From positions 1-64,000 of the forward strand of contig CAWFZX010000028.1 in the NCBI GenBank assembly GCA_963820375.1: a stretch of 64,000 bases of DNA, read 5' to 3'. A model generated the notes under the pieces. It worked only from the letters and a program-made list of their open reading frames with translations, was not told the DNA's origin and did not search any database. The position numbers and the translations under genes were made by a program. The DNA comes from AWTP1-13 sp963820375 (GTDB lineage: Bacteria > Pseudomonadota > Alphaproteobacteria > Rhizobiales > Hyphomicrobiaceae). The number at the start of each line of letters is the position of its first letter. Within the stretch, counting starts at the first letter, position 1. Below are positions 35,059 through 43,144 of the stretch, piece by piece.

Positions 35059-36005
35059 TTGGGTGGCCGCCCTTCTTTTTCGCGAACCACGTCTTTCGGC
35101 GTCTTGTCTTCGCGCAAGCCGAGGAAGGCAGGGTGGCGCATTTCGCCGGCGGCAGTCCACTCGGTGAATTTGACCTCGCCGACCAGCTTCGGCTTGACCC
35201 AGGTCGTCACTGCCTCGTCCTTTACCGGTTGCCGGAAGGGAGACTTTTCTGTTCGCAATGGCCAAAGCCTTGCGTGCAAGGCTTCGAGTTGCATGTGCGT
35301 GAAGCCGGTGCCGACGTGGCCGGCGTAGCGCCACTGATTGGCCTCCCGCAACGCCATCACTAAGGATCCAAAATATTGCCGGGAGCGTCGGGGAGCGGTG
35401 AAGCCGACGATTACCACCTCCTGGCGCTTGCCGGTCTTGATCTTGAGCCAGTCCCTGCTGCGCACGCCGGAGAGGTAGGTACTGGCAGCGCGCTTGGCGA
35501 TGATGCCTTCTTGCCCGTCGTTGGCGGCCTCCTCGAAATAGCGCCTGCCCTGACCGCGCCGGTGCCGGCTGACAGACAGCAACTTGTGCTTGGGGACGAT
35601 CTTGCCCAGCCGCCGCTTGCGCTCAATCAGGGGCAGGGCCCGCAGATCCTGGCCGCCGAGGAACATGAGGTCGAACATGCAATAGCGCAGATTAGCGCTC
35701 GCGCGCAGCGCATTCTGCAGCAATTGAAACCGCGACCTGCCCTGCGCATCGAGCGCCACAAGCTCGCCGTCAATCACCGCGTCCTCGCCGATAGCTTCCA
35801 GGGCCTTGGCGATCGGTGCATAGCTATTGCTGATGATCTGGCCATTGCGCGAATAGAGCGTGACCTTACCGGCCTCAATCGAGGTCACCATACGAAATCC
35901 GTCCCATTTGCTTTCGAACACCCAGTCCGGGTTGTCGAACGGGGCGTCGACCAGCGTTGCCAGCATGGGTTGCAGGCGCTTGGGCAGTTTGCTTACGCGT
36001 GCCAT
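35055..36005 (-). CDS. ATP-dependent DNA ligase, LigD-type ligase domain alone
   Basis: 316 residues. The adenylation site is 'ESKWDGFRM' (motif I Lys-x-Asp-Gly), followed by 'DGELVALD' (motif III) and 'GIIAKR' (motif IV), with the OB-fold 'WLKIKTGKRQEVVIVGFT' (motif V) and a tail 'EFTEW'-type motif 'VKFTEWTAAGEMRHPAFLGLREDKTP'. These are the motifs of NHEJ-type ATP ligases (LigD-C family). ATG 36005 starts 'MARVSKLPKRLQPMLATL'. It is translationally coupled to the exonuclease, a pair suited to DNA break or base repair. No Ku or primase gene is in the window. Confidence 0.92.
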   Translation of the reverse strand: MARVSKLPKRLQPMLATLVDAPFDNPDWVFESKWDGFRMVTSIEAGKVTLYSRNGQIISNSYAPIAKALEAIGEDAVIDGELVALDAQGRSRFQLLQNALRASANLRYCMFDLMFLGGQDLRALPLIERKRRLGKIVPKHKLLSVSRHRRGQGRRYFEEAANDGQEGIIAKRAASTYLSGVRSRDWLKIKTGKRQEVVIVGFTAPRRSRQYFGSLVMALREANQWRYAGHVGTGFTHMQLEALHARLWPLRTEKSPFRQPVKDEAVTTWVKPKLVGEVKFTEWTAAGEMRHPAFLGLREDKTPKDVVREKEGRPPK

Positions 36006-36129
36006 GTGATACCCATAGCCTGCGCCGCCCAGGCTGGAAATCCAGCAGATTTGCGCGGCGGCAGCTCGGACGCGCCCCGGACCGGAGCTGACCTGGCGCG
36101 ACCGTGGCGGCTGGCGCTCCGCGGCCCAC

Positions 36130-37326
36130 TCAAGCCGGTTGCAAGCGTTGCTGGGGGAGCGGCGGAAATGCCAGGGCAATCGCCGCGGCGCCGAGCCCGA
36201 CGGCGAACGAACCGATAAACAACCAGTTGTAGGCCGCGAAGGTGTCGAACACCCAGCCGCCAGCCAGGGGCCCAAAGGCCATGCCAATGCTGGACAGCAT
36301 GGTCGCCGCGCCGAACACCGTCCCCATGAGATGCTGGCCGAAATACTCGCGCGCCAACACGGCATAAAGAGGCATCACGCCACCATAGGCCGTACCGAAG
36401 AGCACCGCGAGCACGTAGAATTCGCCGAGCTGGCTGACGAAGGCGTAGCTTGCGATCGCCAGCGCCTGCACGAGCAGCCCGGCGATCAGAACTGGTTTGG
36501 CGCCGAGGCGATCGGCGAGTACTCCCAACAGCAGGCGGCCGCCGAGGCCCGCAAGGCCTTCGAGGCTGTAGATACTGACCGCTGCCATCGCCGGCACACC
36601 ACAGAAGATGGCATAACTCACCATATGAAAGATCGGCCCGGAATGTGCCGCGCAGCAAGCGAAGAACGTGAGGCCAAGCACCAGGAACTGCGGTGAGCGC
36701 AGCGCCTCGATTGCCGAAACCGCGCTGGCGCCCTCTCTCGCGGCGGATTGCAAGAGGGTCGCAGCGGGAGGCCGACGCACCAGCAGCGCGGCCGGCAGCA
36801 GCAGGCTCCAGGCGACAATGGCGATGGTCAGCATGGCGGTGCGCCAGTCATAGGTAGAGATCAACCAGCGCGCCAACGGCGAGATGGTCATCGGCGCCAC
36901 ACCCATCCCGGCAGAGACAAGCGAGACGGCAAGACTGCGGTTATCCTCAAACCACGCCGTGGTCGCCGCAATCATGGGTGCGAAAAAGGCGCTTGCGGCA
37001 AGCCCGACCAAAATGCCGTACGTCAATTGGAATTGCAGGAGCGAGGCGGCGCGGCTCGCCAGCAGCAAGGCGAGCCCAAGCAGCAGCGCGCCGAGCACCA
37101 CAACGATACGTGTCCCAAAACGGTCGCTCGCCACGCCCCAGCCAAAGGCGCCGAGGCCCATGACCAGAAAATTCAGCGTCATGGCGCTCGATATGCCGGC
37201 ACGCGACCAACCAGTGGCGGTTGCCAACGGCTCGAGGAAAACGGCAAGGGAGAACATCGCCCCGAGAGCGACGCAGGTCATAAGCGCACCCGCCGCGACG
37301 ATCACCCAGCCGTAGGAATTTCGCAT
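36130..37326 (-). CDS. MFS transporter (oxalate/formate antiporter-like)
   Basis: 398 residues with 12 hydrophobic segments. The second cytoplasmic loop shows the MFS motif 'GWGVASDRFGTR', and the helix-8-9 loop repeats it as 'LGGRLLLGVLADRLGAKPV'. Overall similarity is to the monocarboxylate/oxalate-formate group. GGAGA precedes the ATG. It lies leftward between the ligase and the VOC gene, with about 125 bases to the former, and may share their transcription. Confidence 0.9.
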   Translation of the reverse strand: MRNSYGWVIVAAGALMTCVALGAMFSLAVFLEPLATATGWSRAGISSAMTLNFLVMGLGAFGWGVASDRFGTRIVVVLGALLLGLALLLASRAASLLQFQLTYGILVGLAASAFFAPMIAATTAWFEDNRSLAVSLVSAGMGVAPMTISPLARWLISTYDWRTAMLTIAIVAWSLLLPAALLVRRPPAATLLQSAAREGASAVSAIEALRSPQFLVLGLTFFACCAAHSGPIFHMVSYAIFCGVPAMAAVSIYSLEGLAGLGGRLLLGVLADRLGAKPVLIAGLLVQALAIASYAFVSQLGEFYVLAVLFGTAYGGVMPLYAVLAREYFGQHLMGTVFGAATMLSSIGMAFGPLAGGWVFDTFAAYNWLFIGSFAVGLGAAAIALAFPPLPQQRLQPA

Positions 37327-37441
37327 TCTGCGGTCTCCGCCAAGCTGCTTGTGCTGCCCGTGCCCTCAAGCACCACGCGGGCAGCGCCCATCAGACAGCC
37401 GCACCGCCACGCTAGGTGTTGCGGCAAATTCGCTGGCACAT

Positions 37442-37473
37442 GGCTGGGGCCGGCGCCTCGGCCGGCCCCAGCC
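37442..37473 (-). terminator. perfect-stem hairpin 8 bases after the VOC stop codon
   Basis: ggctggggccgg pairs with ccggccccagcc around an 8-base loop (a further C-G pair extends the stem). It lies just after the minus-strand VOC gene; no U-run follows, so it may act as a Rho-independent or RNA-stabilising hairpin. Confidence 0.6.
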
Positions 37474-37481
37474 AATTGGCT

Positions 37482-37997
37482 TCAAGCCTTGGCCGCTTCG
37501 CCGCACGGCGGCAGGTTTTTCACCGCCTCCTGGATTTCTTCCGCGCTCATATCGCGTTGATGCGTCGCGACCGACCAGCAGTGACCGAAGGGATCGACGA
37601 TGACGCCGTAGCGGTCACCCCAGAACATGTCGGCCACGGGCATTTTGAGGCTGGCGCCTGCCTTGACGGCGCGATCGACAAAGGCGTCGACGTCCTCGAC
37701 GTACAAGTGGATCGTCACTGGTGTGCCGTGCAGAGACTTCGGTGACAGTGTGCCCCACTCGGGCATCTCATCGACCAGCATCACGGTGGCACCGCCGATC
37801 TGGATAGCGGCGTGCATGAGCCTGCCGTCCTTGCCCGGCAGCCGCATCGTCTCAACGGCAGCAAAGGCCTTTTTATAGAAGTCGATGGCAGCGGCGGCGC
37901 CGGCACATACCAGGTGCGGCGTCACTGCCTGCCGGTTCTGCCGCTTCGCAGCGGCCTTGGCTTGGTCGGCCGTCTTGGCGAGAGTTTGTACGGTCAT
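37482..37997 (-). CDS. VOC-family (glyoxalase/bleomycin-resistance fold) protein, PhnB-like
   Basis: 171 residues: 'VTPHLVCAGAAAAIDFYKKAFAAVETMRLPG' is the first VOC strand, and 'HAAIQIGGATVMLVDEMPEWG', 'TIHLYVEDVDAFVDRAVKAGASLKMPVADMFWGDRYGVIVDPFGHCWSVATH' complete two beta-alpha modules. The PhnB-like 'DRYGVIVDPFGH' end is diagnostic. AAGGAGA lies before ATG 37997, which overlaps the TetR gene stop (ATGA). Its co-transcription with a TetR repressor suggests induction by a small toxic molecule. Confidence 0.88.
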   Translation of the reverse strand: MTVQTLAKTADQAKAAAKRQNRQAVTPHLVCAGAAAAIDFYKKAFAAVETMRLPGKDGRLMHAAIQIGGATVMLVDEMPEWGTLSPKSLHGTPVTIHLYVEDVDAFVDRAVKAGASLKMPVADMFWGDRYGVIVDPFGHCWSVATHQRDMSAEEIQEAVKNLPPCGEAAKA

Positions 37998-38620
37998 GGT
38001 GCTTTCTCCTTTTTCTGCGGACGGTTGAAAAGCAATTCCACGTAGCGGCGCAGGTGATCGACACAGGCCGCGGCCTCTTTGCTGTTGTCTTTGGCTTTAG
38101 CGATGATGAAGGCACCCTGCAGCACAGCCTGGGTATAGAGGGCAAGGCTGGCGGCGGTACAAGACGACTTGATGCGATACTTGGCCATTGCCGCGCCGAG
38201 GTCAGCCTCCAGGTTGGCGACATGACCGGTGATCGACCGCGCGCAGGCATCGCGGATCGCGGGGCTGCTGTCGTAGGTCTCCTGTACCATCGTGCCAACG
38301 AGGCAGGTGAATTGAGGAAGTTCGCCCCTGAGTAGGGCCTTTCGGAAATCGATGTAGCCAAGCACTCGGTCGAGGGGATCGGCGTGGCTGTGGTACGGCG
38401 CCTCGGCAAACAGAGCGCCGGTGAGCTCTGACCAGTAGTCGGCGGCGGCGACCGCCAGCGCCTCCTTGCTGTCGAAATGGTGAAAGAATGCGCCTTTGGT
38501 CACGCCGGCGGCTGTGCACAAGTCATCTACGCTGGTCGCCGCGTAGCCCTTGGCGCGGATCACCGACAGGGCCGCTTCCAGGATCTTGTCCTTGGCTGAC
38601 TGCTTTACACTCGCCGACAC
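37994..38620 (-). CDS. TetR/AcrR-family transcriptional repressor
   Basis: 208 residues. The N-terminal HTH reads 'ILEAALSVIRAKGYAATSVDDLCTAAGVTKGAFFHHFDSKEALA', the classic TetR DNA-binding domain. The C-terminal ligand domain has 'FTCLVGTMVQETYDSSPAIRDAC'. It starts at GTG 38620 behind GGAGAG. The palindrome at 38647-38668 just upstream is its probable operator, so it represses itself and the VOC gene. Confidence 0.92.
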   Translation of the reverse strand: MSASVKQSAKDKILEAALSVIRAKGYAATSVDDLCTAAGVTKGAFFHHFDSKEALAVAAADYWSELTGALFAEAPYHSHADPLDRVLGYIDFRKALLRGELPQFTCLVGTMVQETYDSSPAIRDACARSITGHVANLEADLGAAMAKYRIKSSCTAASLALYTQAVLQGAFIIAKAKDNSKEAAACVDHLRRYVELLFNRPQKKEKAP

Positions 38621-38646
38621 GGTGCTGCTCTCCGAGGTTCTCCTTT

Positions 38647-38668
38647 ACATACCGACCGGTTGGTATGT
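38647..38668. promoter_or_regulatory. probable TetR operator palindrome
   Basis: acatacc-gaccggtt-ggtatgt, 20 of 22 positions self-complementary with the centre ACCGGT, lying 27 bases upstream of the TetR GTG. Its half-site resembles CATACC/GGTATG seen for several TetR repressors. Confidence 0.82.
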
Positions 38669-38926
38669 TGTCAAGCGCCGATGCCGCGGCTTGGCGGCGC
38701 CCAGGGCGCAGTGCGCCAACGCCCGGTGAGCTCCCGTGCCCTTTCCGAGCTATCGCCCCCGCTGCTTATGACGCGCGGCCTTCAACTCGGGCGGCAAATT
38801 TACCCCGGTACGGCGACAAGAAACGGGGTGTGCGAGTGAGGTTGTGCCTCTAGCCTCGTGGCGGGTGAGCGGGTTGCAGCGCAAACCCCTTTCGCCATCA
38901 TCGACCCCACAGACGAAGGAACCCGC
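38669..38926. other. intergenic region between the TetR operator and the alkB-coupled ORF
   Basis: No family-like ORF or repeat seen. Confidence 0.4.
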
Positions 38927-39079
38927 ATGAGCAGACGAGGTGACAACCTGAGCCGCGGCGGCCGTTGCTTCATCACGTTCCGGGGTGCAAGCGCAAACTG
39001 CTTGATTGAGAAGGGCGTCACCTCCCTCGCTCCGGCGGCGACCTGCCGACGCATGATCCTCTCAGCAGACGCGTCATGA
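38927..39079 (+). CDS. small basic hypothetical protein translationally coupled to alkB
   Basis: 50 residues from ATG 38927, six bases after AAGGA. Its stop codon overlaps the alkB ATG as ATGA, which is the main support. The sequence ('MSRRGDNLSRGGRCFITF...TCRRMILSAD') is Arg-rich and contains three cysteines, with no recognised domain. It may instead be only a translational leader. Confidence 0.45.
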   Translation: MSRRGDNLSRGGRCFITFRGASANCLIEKGVTSLAPAATCRRMILSADAS

Positions 39080-39726
39080 ACGATCTGTTTGACGGCATCG
39101 AGCCGCTGGAACCGACACGCGAGGTGATGGCTGAAGGTGCTGTGCTGCTGCGCGGCCGAGCTATCCCGTTTGAGATCGCACTATTGGCCGCGCTGGAGAG
39201 GGTCACGGCCCAGGCGCCCTTCCGGCACATGACGACGCCTGGGGGCTTTATCATGTCTGTGGCGATGACCAATTGCGGGGCCGCCGGTTGGATCGCGGAC
39301 CGCAGCGGCTACCGTTACGGCTGCACCGATCCGGAAAGCGGCTTGGCGTGGCCGGCGTTGCCCGACTGTTTCCTCGACCTCGCCGGCGCCGCTGCTCGGG
39401 AGGCCGGTTATCGGAATTTCGTGCCGGACGCTTGCCTGATCAATCGCTATACGCCTGGGGCCCGCCTTTCGCTGCACCAGGACAAAAACGAACGCGATTT
39501 CTCCCACCCCATCGTCTCGGTGTCATTAGGCCTGCCCGCCACCTTCCAGTTTGGCGGCTTGAAGCGCACCGACCCGGTCCGCAAATTCGCGCTGCGCCAC
39601 GGCGACGTTGCCGTTTGGGGTGGCCGGTCGCGCCTTTGCTACCACGGCGTGACAGAGCTGAAGAACGGCGAGCACGAGAAGGTTGGCCGCCTGCGCATCA
39701 ATCTTACCTTCCGGGGTGCACTGTAA
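39076..39726 (+). CDS. alkB: AlkB-family Fe(II)/2-oxoglutarate-dependent DNA demethylase
   Basis: 216 residues. The dioxygenase HxD is in 'LHQDKNE', the distal iron His in 'LCYHGV', and the 2-oxoglutarate Arg in 'RLRINLTFR'. The nucleotide-recognition lid reads 'VAMTNCGAAGWIADRSGYRYGCTDPESG'. It repairs alkylated bases by oxidative demethylation. The N-terminus 'MNDLFDGIEPLEPTREVMAEGAVLLRG' is family-like. The short ORF before it overlaps by one codon. Confidence 0.95.
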   Translation: MNDLFDGIEPLEPTREVMAEGAVLLRGRAIPFEIALLAALERVTAQAPFRHMTTPGGFIMSVAMTNCGAAGWIADRSGYRYGCTDPESGLAWPALPDCFLDLAGAAAREAGYRNFVPDACLINRYTPGARLSLHQDKNERDFSHPIVSVSLGLPATFQFGGLKRTDPVRKFALRHGDVAVWGGRSRLCYHGVTELKNGEHEKVGRLRINLTFRGAL

Positions 39727-40159
39727 AAGTCGAAACCCGCACCACGGCGTGGGGGTGGCCGACCGTCCCGAACCTGCGTTGTTTTCTGCCGGGCAAGGCG
39801 CGCTTGGGCAAGATCGATGAGGCGCGCTGGTAGTAAAGGGTGGCGACGGCAGGTCGGAAGGCGCCGTTAGGATCGCAGCTTCTGCGCGTTCATGCTGGGA
39901 ACTCGGTGTCCCGCCACAAGTTTCTCCTCTAGCGCCTGCTGGCCGTCACCTGACAAGCCTGACGAGATGGACCCAAACTGCCATTTACCTTCAGATGCAG
40001 GCCGAGCCACTGCCTGCAGCCAAAAAAAGTGCAGGCGATCATGGGCCAGATGACAGCGGGGTCGGCACTGCAATTTGCCATCACCCAGAGCATGCGGACG
40101 CTGATCCCGCGGCGACAACCGGCGGACCGCTGGGATTGTGCATCGAGGAGCAATGAACC
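39727..40159. other. intergenic region
   Basis: About 430 bases. A weak EcfG-like pair (GGAAC at 39898, AGTT at 39919) is present but 238 bases from the next gene. Nothing else seen. Confidence 0.4.
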
Positions 40160-40309
40160 ATGAGCAAACCGATGGATCCACGTCAAGCCGAGGACAAGGC
40201 CAAAAAGAAACCCGGCGGACAGCAGCATCCAAATCCGCCCAAAAAAACCGATACCAACAATCCCGAGCGCAATCCGCGTGACCAAAAAGGCCGAGGCGGC
40301 AGCAAGTAG
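40160..40309 (+). CDS. 49-residue very hydrophilic protein
   Basis: The ATG has GAGGAG nine bases upstream. The product is rich in Lys, Pro, Asn, Gln and Gly ('EDKAKKKPGGQQHPNPPKKTD...NPRDQKGRGGSK') and has no hydrophobic core, so it is probably disordered, like small stress-associated hydrophilic proteins. Length and composition are the only evidence of function. An overlapping frame (ATG 40153) reads basic but lacks the spacing. Confidence 0.6.
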   Translation: MSKPMDPRQAEDKAKKKPGGQQHPNPPKKTDTNNPERNPRDQKGRGGSK

Positions 40310-40510
40310 ACCCTGATGCCGCTGGTCCCTGGGGATTGGTCGGCACTCGCCTTTTGACGCTGCGCCTTGGAACGGTGCCTGGCGCTTGTTGGCCGCGCCA
40401 TTGGCTTCGCCTGCGAGGCTCTTTTTTCTGACACGAGCTTCCTGCTCGCTGCTGGACCACGCCCACGGAGCGCGAGGCCTGCAGGCGATCTGCGGCCGCA
40501 TCTGGACCAG

Positions 40511-40536
40511 GGAACCTTACGGCCTGAGGCTCCGTT
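40511..40536 (+). promoter_or_regulatory. EcfG-type promoter (GGAAC-N17-CGTT) directly before the MddA-like gene
   Basis: Exact GGAAC at 40511-40515, 17-base spacer, exact CGTT at 40533-40536. The first ATG of the gene (40546) is only nine bases beyond, so the transcript would be almost leaderless, or the true start lies further in (next in-frame ATG 40621). Confidence 0.6.
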
Positions 40537-40545
40537 AAGCACCCG

Positions 40546-41298
40546 ATGGTCGCCATATCAACTCGCTCGCAAACGCGCTCCGCTTGGGGTCTGCTCTATG
40601 CCTGGTCGGCGGTCGCCCTGATGTGGGCCTTCTGGATCAGCTTTGTTATTTTTCTGGCCTCGCCACGTCGCCTCGCCTCCGTGTGGCCGCTGCCGATGGT
40701 CGATCGAGGTGGATTTTTTGATACCAGCGGTTGGCTGGCGGCACTGATTGATCTCGGCCTGATCACTCTATTTGGTTTGCAGCATTCGCTGATGGCCCGA
40801 CCTTGGTTCAAAGCGGCCGTTATGGCTTCGTTGCCCCCTGCGTTCGTGCGCTGCACCTACGTCCACCTCGCCAACGTGGCTTTGTTCGCATTGATCCTGC
40901 TGTGGCAACCGATCCCCATCGAACTGTGGACGATCGGTGCTGGGGTCCTGAAGGACCTTCTTTGGATGGCCTTTGCCGTGGGATGGATCATTCTGTTCCT
41001 GGGAGCGTGGTCGTTCGGCATTGCTGACCTTCTCGGGCTCACCCAGATGCAGGCTTGGGTACAAGGACGGCAGGACTATCGCCAACGCCTAAGAACCGGC
41101 AGGCTCTATCGTTGGCTCCGCCACCCAATGTACGTGGGTGTGCTGTTGGGTGTCTGGGCAACCCCGCGGATGTCCCTCGGTCACGCCTTATTGGCCCTCG
41201 GTCTGACCGGCTACGTCTTGATCGCCATGCGATATGAGGAACGCGACCTGCTGGCGAATTACGGGGCGCGCTATCAAGCCTGGAGAACGGCCCGCTAG
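40546..41298 (+). CDS. MddA/NnrU-like membrane methyltransferase (isoprenylcysteine methyltransferase fold)
   Basis: 250 residues, about six membrane helices. 'LIDLGLITLFGLQHSLMARPWFKA', 'CTYVHLANVALFALILLWQPIPIELWTI' and 'LYRWLRHPMYVGVLLGVWATPRMSLGHALLALGLTGYVLIAMRYEERDLLANYGARYQAWR' follow the methanethiol S-methyltransferase (MddA) pattern. The final RHP-x-Y and E-E-R-D-L segments are the SAM-binding core of the isoprenylcysteine-methyltransferase fold. MddA converts methanethiol to dimethyl sulfide; other relatives act on lipids, so the substrate is inferred only. An EcfG-type promoter lies at its 5' end. Confidence 0.8.
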   Translation: MVAISTRSQTRSAWGLLYAWSAVALMWAFWISFVIFLASPRRLASVWPLPMVDRGGFFDTSGWLAALIDLGLITLFGLQHSLMARPWFKAAVMASLPPAFVRCTYVHLANVALFALILLWQPIPIELWTIGAGVLKDLLWMAFAVGWIILFLGAWSFGIADLLGLTQMQAWVQGRQDYRQRLRTGRLYRWLRHPMYVGVLLGVWATPRMSLGHALLALGLTGYVLIAMRYEERDLLANYGARYQAWRTAR

Positions 41299-41636
41299 CA
41301 GAATTTGGCCAGTACCGGAAGGATCGGCGGCGATGATATGCTGCGCTGGCTTGCGTCCCAGAGCTGGCGGCCACCGGGGGTTCGGCTTCCCTAGGCCCGC
41401 CGATTTTTAGCGGGAACCCGCCAGCTTTCGGGGCGTTGCCCGCAAAAGCACGAGCACGCCAAGCGTCCACGCGCGCCATCGACCCCACTGAAAAAAGTCG
41501 CAGGGGTCTGCAGAGCGAAAAAGGGCCGGGCGTGCGGCATGCCAGCGGGAGCAGGCCATGCGTGTTTGGTGCCGATCCGTCCGGCGCTGAGAGGACACTG
41601 TAGCCGTCAGGGCGCTTTCAATTCACAGGTGGGCAA
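41299..41636. other. intergenic region with EcfG-type promoter
   Basis: About 340 bases holding the exact promoter match at 41413-41437. The transcript to the VOC gene would have a leader of about 190 bases. A 231-residue ORF starting at 41539 overlaps the VOC gene in another frame and looks spurious. Confidence 0.5.
41413..41437 (+). promoter_or_regulatory. EcfG-type promoter (GGAAC-N16-CGTT) upstream of VOC gene
   Basis: Exact GGAAC at 41413-41417, 16-base spacer, exact CGTT at 41434-41437, 199 bases before the VOC ATG. The distance is long, so either a leader or a small RNA is expected between. Confidence 0.5.
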
Positions 41637-42029
41637 ATGCCGGTCGCGTTCAATCACACCATCGTCTGGTCAAACGACAGCAAGGCCTCCGCGACCTTCC
41701 TGGCCGACATCCTGGGACTGCCGCCACCCAGGAAATGGGGTCCCTTCCAGATCGTCGCGACCGCTAACGGCGTCAATCTCGACTTTATGGACAGGCAGGG
41801 CGAGATCTTGTCGCGGCATTTCGCCTTTCTCGTCAGCGAGACGGAGTTCGACGAAATCTTGCAGCGAGTCCGACAACAGGGCCTTTCCTACTGGGCCGAC
41901 CCTGCACGCAGCAAGCCCGCAGAGATCAACCACCACGATGGTGGACGCGGCGTTTATTTCGAGGATCCAAACGGCCATCTCCTGGAGATCATCACCCGGC
42001 CGTACGGCAGCAGCGGCTGGGAGCCCTGA
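41637..42029 (+). CDS. VOC-family (glyoxalase fold) protein
   Basis: 130 residues: 'MPVAFNHTIVWSNDSKASATFLADILGLPPPRKWGPFQIVATANGVNLDFMD' is the first VOC module (His near the N-terminus). 'HHDGGRGVYFEDPNGHLLEIITRPYG' is the second, with the metal Glu in 'LLEI'. AGGTGGG precedes the ATG. Probable lyase or dioxygenase; substrate unknown. Confidence 0.85.
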   Translation: MPVAFNHTIVWSNDSKASATFLADILGLPPPRKWGPFQIVATANGVNLDFMDRQGEILSRHFAFLVSETEFDEILQRVRQQGLSYWADPARSKPAEINHHDGGRGVYFEDPNGHLLEIITRPYGSSGWEP

Positions 42030-42088
42030 AGGCGTTCTTTGGCGAGCTTCACCGCCCGCCTCCGGACGCGACGGGGACCAGTTGATGT

Positions 42089-43144
42089 CTACGTTCTCGG
42101 AGCGCTGCGTTCGCTCTTGGCCGGCGCTGGTGCACGCCGCATGCGGCCAACCACTCGCCCCCAGACGGTCTTTTCGCCCTGGCCGGCAAAGTTCTTGCGG
42201 TAGCGCGCCGGCGGCAAACCGAATTCCCGCTTGAAGGCGCGATTGAATGCGGCCTCGAACTCATAGCCGACGTCGGCCGCCACCTTCAGGACCGTCTCTT
42301 GCGTCGTTTGGAGCTTCCTTGCTGCCAGCTGCAATCGCCACCGCGCCAGGTAGGTGAGGGGCGGTTCACCGAGAAATCGATCGAAGCGCTCGGTGAGAAC
42401 GCTGCGGGAAGCCCCCGTCTGTGACGCAAGCTCGGCGATGCTCCAGGCATGGCACGGCTTGCGGTGCAGCAAGGCGAGGGCTGCGCCCACAATGGGATCG
42501 CGCGCGCCGGCGAGCCAGCCCGTCTGCTGGATCGGCAGCGCGTCCATGTACCGGCGCAACGTCTCGATGAAAATGGCCTCGGCCATCTTGGCCAGCAGGA
42601 CCGCGCGGCCGGGACGTGCGGATGCGGTGTCGGTGAGAAGATGCCGGATCGAAGCTTCCAGCCATTCGCCGGCACCATCGCCGCGAATATTCATTTTGAT
42701 GCAGGCCGGCAATCCTGCGAGAAAAAGGCGCGCCGCGTGCCGCTCACATCCGAAGTATCCGCAGACGAAGCGAGTCTGTTCGCCACCACCGCCGGCCCCG
42801 ACCCGCAGCGGCACGAAATCGCCCGCCAACCATTTTCCCAAGGCAGCGCCGCTGTCGATCAGTTGTGTGGGCGTGCCATTTGTAACGGTATGCGGATCAC
42901 CATGCGGAAAAATCACGATGTCGCCCGCCGCGATCGAAATATCCGCTTCGCCTGCCATGCCAACCAGCGCCGGTCCTTCTGTCACCAGATGGTATCCAAC
43001 CAGGTGTTCGGTACCAGGGGCCAGCAGGTGAGCCACCCGCTCCATCGCCGGCACTGAAAAGCCCCACGGGGCTGTGCATATCGCATCGACAAAGATGGCG
43101 CCGGTCATGCGCACCGAGCTTAGCGCTTGGGACAGTGCGTCCAT
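42089..43144 (-). CDS. AraC-family transcriptional regulator with cupin sensor
   Basis: 351 residues. The C-terminal double HTH reads 'SIAELASQTGASRSVLTERFDRFLGEPPLTYLARWRLQLAARKLQTTQETVLKVAADVGYEFEAAFNRAFKREFGLPPARYR'. The N-terminal half is a cupin ('AGDIVIFPHGDPHTVTNGTP') typical of cupin_6 regulators, followed by a helical linker. AGGAG precedes ATG 43144. It is divergent from the methyltransferase at 43581 and may regulate it. Confidence 0.92.
   Translation of the reverse strand: MDALSQALSSVRMTGAIFVDAICTAPWGFSVPAMERVAHLLAPGTEHLVGYHLVTEGPALVGMAGEADISIAAGDIVIFPHGDPHTVTNGTPTQLIDSGAALGKWLAGDFVPLRVGAGGGGEQTRFVCGYFGCERHAARLFLAGLPACIKMNIRGDGAGEWLEASIRHLLTDTASARPGRAVLLAKMAEAIFIETLRRYMDALPIQQTGWLAGARDPIVGAALALLHRKPCHAWSIAELASQTGASRSVLTERFDRFLGEPPLTYLARWRLQLAARKLQTTQETVLKVAADVGYEFEAAFNRAFKREFGLPPARYRKNFAGQGEKTVWGRVVGRMRRAPAPAKSERSAPRT

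Noticed and set aside
39898..39922. GGAAC-N16-AGTT
   Set aside because: It differs from CGTT and is 238 bases from the next gene.
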